The notes under the pieces are model-generated. The model was given only the letters and a program-made list of their open reading frames with translations. It was not told the DNA's origin and did not search any database. This document shows, in pieces, positions 58,326-64,000 of a stretch of 64,000 nt of DNA. This DNA comes from Anthracocystis setariae (Eukaryota; Basidiomycota; Ustilaginomycetes; Ustilaginales; Ustilaginaceae), in contig CAKMXJ010000007.1 of assembly GCA_928724745.1 (NCBI GenBank), forward strand, positions 62,001-126,000, in the 5' to 3' direction. Every line of letters starts with the position of its first letter. Positions within the stretch are counted from its first letter, which is position 1. The position numbers and the translations under genes were made by a program.

Positions 58326-58335
58326 GTCGATTGTA
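58326..58335 (-). other. Self-complementary primer-binding site
   Basis: One base inside the 5' LTR, the element reads TACAATCGAC, exactly complementary to GTCGATTGTA inside its own LTR in transcript sense (58509-58518). There is no TGG as expected for a tRNA 3' end. This matches the Tf1/sushi self-priming arrangement. Confidence 0.6.
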
Positions 58336-58336
58336 A

Positions 58337-58694
58337 TGTTATGCTCCTGGGGTCTTAGAACCTCGGAACGTGGCGGTGCGTCTGTGTTGAGGCCAGGGGC
58401 GTGGTACCGGGTGTTGCTCCCGGGATCGTTGCCAAGATAGCGGAGCGGGCGAGCGGGAGATCGGGAGAAGGTCTGATATTTCCACCTACTAGAGTGAGTA
58501 AGCTAAAATACAATCGACGTCCTGTCGTGAGTGTGGTGGACTTAGGACGTGAGATTATGTGGCCTCCCGGATACCCCCCGGGTGATGCCGCAGTCTGCCC
58601 CCGATCCCCGATCCGGGCGTCATCGGGGGGACCACTCCTGCCCGCTCTGATACTGAAACCAATCACTAACTCTCCCGATATCCCAATCATAACA
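58337..58694 (-). repeat. 5' LTR of the chromovirus
   Basis: 358 bp, the upstream LTR in element sense, read as identical to 50482-50839 by direct comparison. If transcription starts at the self-priming sequence (58518 downward), U3 is about 176 bases. Confidence 0.95.
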
Positions 58695-61600
58695 TGAACT
58701 CGGCGCTGCAATCAAGACGCACAGCTCCGCCAGGGGCCTCCCTGGCCCAGAAAGGAGCGTAGCGTTGAGGCGGTGGGCGGACACTGCGATCGCTGCCGGC
58801 AGAGAGAGGCGAGGCCACATCACCACGTCGATTGAGGTGATCGAGCAGCAAGCGGAGAGAGTTACGATCGAGCTCCTTCTTCTTGAGCCGGGTGTCCAGG
58901 GTGGACAAGTCGGAGGGATGATGGCCCTCGATCGACTGCAAAAGCCCCGTCTCGAAGAAGGGCACACCACTGTGTGCCAGCAGCCTTCGTACCTCCAGCC
59001 TCTGTGCGGCGTTGCGCATGATGGTGGCCTCGAGCATGCCTCCTTTGTGGCCGCTGGTCGGAATGGTGCCCATGAGGCCATTGAAGCGCTCAAACGGCAG
59101 CGACGAGAAGTGTCGGGGGGATCCAAACCGTCTGATGAACTGTGGGAGGTGGGTAACGTTGTGGCTGTTGAATGTGAGCCATGCCGATCCCAGAAGCTTG
59201 GCCTGACTACGATTGTATTTGTTGATGTAGTCGGCCAGCTTGTCCACATCAGTATCATCGAGATCCCCGCTGACGAGCTCGACAATCCGACACAGCAGCA
59301 TTGCCAAACGGAAGACACTTCGCACCCGTTTAGGCCCAGGTCGATAACGACGGCCACTTGCATCACCACCAGCCCTTGCAGCAGCATCGTCTGCGTCTGC
59401 CTCCTCCTCAACGTCGACGTCGACATCGGCATCTGGAGGCGCAGTGGCAGCAGTGGTGGCGGCGGTGGCGGTGGTGGCGGCGGTCGCAGTATTGGCATCA
59501 TGCGAGGCAAGCTGGGGTGCCGAAGCACCCGAACGAGGCCCTCCTGGCTTGACGGGGGCGAAGATGAGCTCCTCATCATCGTGACCAGCCAGAGAGTCGC
59601 TCCACAGCTGCATCAAAGCAAAGGGCAGCAACACACGGAACAGTGTTTCCCATTGTTCCGCAGTTGGATTGCCACCCGAACGACTACCAATCGACTTGTT
59701 GGGACCCTGGACGTTTGATGGCAGCAGCGCATTGGCGATCACAGACTGTGCTTCTGGCAGCCGCCCTCCGATCTCATTGCAAGACTCGATCAGGAAGCGG
59801 TGCCAGAAGCGCTTGCATAGGCCGAGGTGAATGGCATGCATCACATCTGGTGGGCAGCTGTCAACAGAGCTGAAGTAGGCCAGCTCATCAACCGCCACCC
59901 GTCGAAAGCCTGCTGCTGTCTGATGCCAACGCCTCTGGTGCTGGCTGCCAACGAAGCTGTCGCTCTCCTCGTCGTCGTCCGTCATGCCGAGCTTCTCGCC
60001 CTGCTTTGGGCAGTAGGCGCAGATTGTGCCCTTTCGATACTTCAGGGCAAACCCGGCAACCTTGGCCCTAGCAGGTGTGTCGGCAACGATCATGTGCAGT
60101 CGTGCCTTCACAAGCTCGCCATCCGGACGTCCGACCGTCTTGATCACCTTACCCGTGCCATCGAAGTCCTGCAGCTCGTTGACAATGAGCTGCAAGAACT
60201 TCTGCAGGTGTGCAGCCGACGATTCCTTCGGACCGGGTAGCAAGCCAACAAGGTGGATACCAAGGCAGCGCCGGTCAAAGGTCGTCAGACGGCTGGGTAG
60301 GTTGTCGATCCGGAGTAGTATCGCACCTGTCGAATGCCATTCATGAAACTTACCCTTGTGCGGACCGAACCAGTCCACAGAGAGTGTGAACTTGAGATTC
60401 AGTCCGGCCGCAACAAAGGGAGCGTGTCCGTGAAGGCATCGACGTCGACATTCATCAGTGCTGCGGTCGCAATCCTCCAGCCACGCCGACCCAGTCGGAA
60501 TCTCGCTGTAGATGGGTCGATCAACCCAATCACCTGCGCGAGAGATGCAAGCATGGGTACTTGCATCACCTCGTTGGTTGGGGTCGAGCGTGGACGAAGG
60601 AGAGCTTGGCGGATGAGCTTCATCAACGACGCGCAGCCAGTCCTTGAGTGCTTCGTAGTACTTTGGGTCCATCAACACGCCAGACAGGATGGTCTCTAGC
60701 GTGCGATGGCAGTACAGGCGAAGCGGACGGCCGGTGCGGTCATCGAGGAGCCTAGCCCCGCAAGCGCAAACGATCTGTCGACGAGCCCGTGCAGCGTCAG
60801 ACTCAGCCCATGGCGTCAACTCACCGCAGGCCGCACATACAAGGTACTGATCGAAGTCGCTGTGCATGCCAAGCTGCTTCCGCACCGACGCAGGAGTCAC
60901 CAGCATTGGTAACGGCGGCGGCGGTAGCGGCGCAAGCTGCGGCAATGACGACGACGTTTCCCTTGCATGGTCGGCGGCAGTGAAGTGAGAGTTTGTCAAA
61001 TCAGACGCTTGTGACCGAGTGTGCGACTGAGAAGACAGGGACTCTAGTTCGATCTGCCTGGAGGATGTGAGTGACGGCTGTGGCGGCAGCGATGGTTGCT
61101 GCTGCCAAGGCTGGGACGACGCAGACGGAGGACAGGGCGAAGAAGGAGAGGCAGCTTCGACAGCAGCAGCAGCAGCGGGTGCTTGTAGCTCATCAACGAA
61201 GGCGCAGAAACGACTCAACACGTGCAACACAAACGAAAGGTAAAGGGTTGCAATGGTGTTGGACAGTCCGTGGAAGGTCATCAAGTATACTACAAAGATG
61301 TAGTTGACCATCGTGAACCGAGTGCGCTGTTGCTGCAAAGGGTCCACGACGGCCTCTTCCCCGGACTGATGGTATGTGTCGTCCTTCTGGCCTGGAGCTG
61401 AGCCAAGAAGTGCCTGAGCAAGTGCAAGACGACTAGCCTCAGACGATGGTGAGTCAGTCTCGGCGTCACCTGCAACATTGCTGGCAATCTCGTCGCTGTC
61501 GTCGATAGGGTCTGCATGCAGATCGGGAAAGGGAGGCAGTGCATCGCTGTCGCTGCCATTGTTGTCTGCCTCCCCGTCCTGATCGTCAGCAGCAGAGCGC

Positions 61601-61944
61601 GGCGCAAGCAAGTCATCGATGTCATCGTCGGCGATCGCAGAGGCTGTGACGCCGTGGCGACGCTGTGCCCGAGCTTCCACTTGCGCACCAGCCCTTTGGA
61701 CAGGTTCGGTGCGTGAGAGGATCAGCTCCAAGGGCGACATGTTCGATGCTGCTGGTAGTGCTGCGGGCTCTGACCCTGATGCTGTTGCGGCTGCGGTTGA
61801 CATCTGATGTGCCAGGCGATCCTGTTCCTGCGTCCTGTGCCAGCGCCATCGCTCGTAAGAAATGGTCCTGCCGCCCTCACCACAGTAATGGCATGTACAC
61901 GTACGAGGTCCATGGCCCCATTTAGAAGGCCAACGTGAGCTCAT
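58695..61944 (-). pseudogene. Tnp2-type (CACTA/Plavaka-like) transposase, interrupted by the retroelement
   Basis: About 1083 codons from the ATG at 61944 (MSSRWPSKWGHG) to the retroelement boundary; the remaining C terminus is at 50481-50061. The N terminus has a zinc-finger-like CTCHYCGEGGRT..., followed by an acidic Asp/Ser stretch. The catalytic region shows LKFTLSVDWFGPHKG, then NLPSRLTTFDRRCLGIHLVG, LLPGPKES, a Tyr/Cys segment CAYCPKQGEK, and PPDVMHAIHLGLCKRFWH, the typical block order of Tnp2 DDE transposases of the CMC superfamily. A later block includes WLTFNSHNVTHLPQFI. No internal stops. It was probably intact until the retroelement inserted. The ORF in another frame at 58620-59579 is a shadow. 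Confidence 0.85.
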
Positions 61945-62139
61945 TGTGACAGCGTGTGACTGGAGTGGTCGAGAGCAACAGGAGCGGCGATGCGGCGGTG
62001 GCGACTGGGAGCTGAGTTGGGGGAACCAAGGACGTAAGGCACGATCGGATGTCAACAGAGACCAACCAGCGCACGAACAAAGGAAATCAAGGCGACGAGA
62101 CTGGACGAGAGCAAAGACACCATGGCAAGGGCACCACAA

Positions 62140-63527
62140 GGATGCTTATTGCGATGGTGCTGCCGTCGACGGTCAGTCAACGCCGCTTGATGTTCCGAAG
62201 TCGCTCGAAGGTGGTGGGGGGAAAGGGGGCTGCCGGGATCAATTCGGCAGTGGACGGGTCGGACGCTCAAGAGGAGTGCTCGCCGGCAACTCCACCGCCA
62301 CACATGGGCGTTCCCGGCGCGTCTCAGCCGGGGGCGTCGTTACCTCTCGGTGCTGGAGAGGTCTGTTGAAACACGGGTACCCAGTTCCAAGGTCCGTGTA
62401 GTCGTGCTGCCCTTCGTCAACGAACACAGCTCGAGAGCGACCGACTCTCCCAAGCGAAGGGGGCCCTGAACCAAGCAGGGTTGTTGATGTTCGGGGCTTG
62501 AACCCTAGGTCGTGCTGCCCGCAAAACAAAACACAGCCAGGGAGCGACCAACTCTCCTGGCGCGGGGGCCCCGTCGGATTGGGGTTGTTGGTCTCTGCTC
62601 AGGACGTGCACCTGGAACAGAGATATCTTTAACGTCCGGGGATCAGGTCCGGACGGTGGCTGTTGGGGAGGGCGCGAGGCCAGATTGAGCCCAAGGAAGC
62701 CACGGCTACATCAGTAGCGGGAGGGGTGGAAGGAAAAAAGGGGCGGGGGGGGGGGGGAAGGCGAGGATGTGAAGGTCAGAGTTGCGCCAACGTCCAATGG
62801 TACAGCAGTGGATGAGCTTTACCTTTGGACGATGACGAAGCAGAGACGATCACTGGCTGGCAATGTTGAAGAAAGCACGAAGTGCAGGAAATGATTTGAT
62901 TGAGATTCGAGGCCACTTGCAAGGCAGAAAGATGTCTTGAGGCGGGTTGTGAGCGCTTGCGACCGTATCGAGAACCCATGAAAGGTAGTGTTGAGGCGAG
63001 GAAAGCCCAGCATGGGCACCGAGAGGCCAGACAACATGAACTCGAGAGTCTTGAGGATGCGCGGCCGATTGTAGCGTTGTGAATCTTGAGGGATTGGCTC
63101 TTGTCTCGAGCAGAACGTGCATCTGCGAGGATGAGAGCGTGTTGCTGTGATGGCAACAGAGCGACTGGTGATGGTGACACTCGGCTTGTGGTGTTGAGCT
63201 CGAGTGGATGGTGGTGGTGGTTGGAGGAGGAGGTCAGCGTGTGACGAGGCCTTGCAAACTAATCTGAAGAAAAATCACGTGACATGCCACAGACCTAATC
63301 ACACGAAATTGACTGAGCCGCAAAGAGCTTTACGTCGTCCTTCAGCTACAGCTACAGCTACAGCTACGCCTACACCATCTCCACCACCATCACCAGCGCC
63401 TGGACCATTATGCTAGGCTGCTTCGACACACCCTTCTCTTTTGATCGCACAGACGATCATGCTCAATTCGATCCATTTCCGCATGCAATTTGCTTGACAT
63501 CAAGAGATCACGCGCAACTGCAGGGAA
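62140..63527. other. Transposon flank without supported genes
   Basis: No domain-bearing ORF. It contains the imperfect direct repeat at 62399-62600, a G-run of about 17 with one break near 62742-62758 and a CTACAG/CAGCTA hexamer microsatellite at 63342-63368. It is probably the subterminal/terminal part of the Tnp2-type transposon; I could not place its terminal inverted repeats. Confidence 0.4.
62399..62600. repeat. Imperfect tandem direct repeat (~107 bp unit)
   Basis: Two units, starting TAGTCGTGCTGCCC (62399) and TAGGTCGTGCTGCCC (62507), share CACAGC, GAGCGACC-ACTCTC, GGGGGCCC and GGGTTGTTG blocks in the same order with divergence between. CACTA-type elements often carry such subterminal repeats bound by their transposase (inference). 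Confidence 0.65.
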
Positions 63528-63998
63528 TCAGCGACGGGGAACACGACGACGGCGAGTCGGACGACTGCTTGGACCAGCCTCGACCTGGGTCTCGTCAAGA
63601 TCTTCCTCAACATCTCCTTGACCACGACGACGGCGAGTCGGACGACTGCTTGGACCAGCCTCGACCTGGGTCTCGTCAAGATCAATACCATCATAATCTC
63701 CTTGGCAACGGAAGAGCTCATAGCTCTGGTTCTCGTTCTGATGGTAAGTAGCATTGTGAACCTCGTACGGCGGATGTTGGCCCCACTGGTCTGGATCCCG
63801 GATGCTGGTGCTGGCGTGGTCTGGAAGGATGGTGTTGCGGCCGACTTTGCGTACGGCTTCCGGAAACAGCCTGGCAAACTCGGCGCTCACCATCCAGCGC
63901 TGGATCAGACCCGACAAAGGCTGGATTACTGCGTCCTGTGGCGGATAGGTGACTGGCAGCCATCCTGTTCTCTCGCGCAACATAGTGGACGGCACTGA
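63528..63998 (-). CDS. C-terminal part of an unidentified ORF, running off the window
   Basis: The minus-strand frame stays open to the window end, so the true start may lie outside; an internal ATG is at 63983. About 155 codons, non-repetitive at first (LSGLIQRWMVSAEFARLFPE, then DQWGQHPPYEVHNATY), then two copies of a 27-residue unit containing DLDETQVEAGPSSRPTRRRR encoded by an 81-bp tandem duplication. The domain is not recognised. Its position upstream of the Tnp2-type transposase on the same strand could make it a second gene of the same transposon (inference). Confidence 0.4.
   Translation of the reverse strand, partial: SVPSTMLRERTGWLPVTYPPQDAVIQPLSGLIQRWMVSAEFARLFPEAVRKVGRNTILPDHASTSIRDPDQWGQHPPYEVHNATYHQNENQSYELFRCQGDYDGIDLDETQVEAGPSSRPTRRRRGQGDVEEDLDETQVEAGPSSRPTRRRRVPRR
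63542..63683 (-). repeat. 81-bp-period tandem duplication
   Basis: 63542-63602 and 63623-63683 are an identical 61-base core with an 81-base period. The period is a multiple of three, so the frame of the minus-strand ORF is preserved. Confidence 0.9.
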
Positions 63999-64000
63999 CT

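Larger units (their letters stand above)
50482..58694 (-). mobile_element. Ty3/gypsy chromovirus LTR retrotransposon, near full length
   Basis: 8213 bp, reading right to left. Order in transcript sense: 5' LTR (58694-58337), primer-binding site, gag with CCHC knuckle, protease, reverse transcriptase, RNase H, integrase, chromodomain, then an antisense gene, polypurine tract and 3' LTR (50839-50482). PR-RT-RH-IN plus C-terminal chromodomain marks a Ty3/gypsy chromovirus. The two LTRs read identically over 358 bp, so insertion is recent, yet gag-pol is broken by four apparent +1 frameshifts. Flanks TGAAA (left) and TGAAC (right) match at four of five bases as a candidate target-site duplication. 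The element interrupts a Tnp2-type transposase ORF. Confidence 0.93.

Noticed and set aside
58620..59579. 319-codon minus-strand ORF overlapping the 5' LTR
   Set aside because: A different frame of the Tnp2 transposase; the main frame has the conserved blocks.
62486..62512. tRNA-like B-box (GGTTCAAGCC on the minus strand)
   Set aside because: No cloverleaf or A-box at the right distance; it falls within the direct repeat.

Overview
The window looks like nuclear DNA of a smut fungus (Ustilaginomycotina, probably Ustilaginaceae). This is inferred from dense, almost entirely intronless genes of 200-1275 codons, basidiomycete-type families, CT-rich leaders and short intergenic spacers. There are two very different parts: a conserved housekeeping block (about 1-44.6 kb) and a transposon-filled accessory block (about 44.6-64 kb).

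Housekeeping block, left to right: a seven-helix Git3/cAMP-receptor-like receptor (+); a small multi-pass membrane protein (-); homoserine O-acetyltransferase MET2 (+); SMC5 (-); a DUF3752/GPALPP protein (-) diverging from a WW/FF-domain splicing factor (+) across a 299-bp shared promoter; a flavin monooxygenase (-); a cupin protein (+); a Puf4-type Pumilio RNA-binding protein (+) with a very long gene-free stretch upstream; an unrecognised Ser/Gln-rich protein (+); replication factor C large subunit RFC1 (-); the Ypt6-GEF subunit RGP1 (+); a membrane-anchored steryl-ester-hydrolase-like lipase (-); the double bromodomain/ET factor BDF1 (-); and an unrecognised membrane/coiled-coil protein (+). 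All appear intact. Their intergenic regions share trinucleotide microsatellites and a recurrent TACTGTAC / GTACAGTA motif.

Accessory block: a foldback hairpin; a decayed DDE-type transposase with two in-frame TGA codons; two LTR remnants in opposite orientations; an alpha-tubulin pseudogene fragment; several short inverted-repeat (MITE-like) elements; and a nested structure. In that structure an 8213-bp Ty3/gypsy chromovirus (50482-58694, identical 358-bp LTRs, minus strand) is inserted into a Tnp2 (CACTA/Plavaka-like) transposase ORF. The host ORF resumes in the same frame on the far side. The window ends inside another minus-strand ORF with an 81-bp tandem duplication.

The chromovirus is the most interesting object. 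It appears to prime reverse transcription on its own transcript, as Tf1/sushi elements do. Between pol and the 3' LTR it carries a separate plus-strand (antisense) gene with its own TATA box and an intron with a perfect TACTAAC branch site, encoding a six-cysteine-cluster protein. Reading frames of both gag-pol and the antisense gene are interrupted seven times, each time in the sense of one extra base, and each break can be placed in a C/G run next to CCGG. This could be a real mutational process on a young element or an assembly artefact limited to it.
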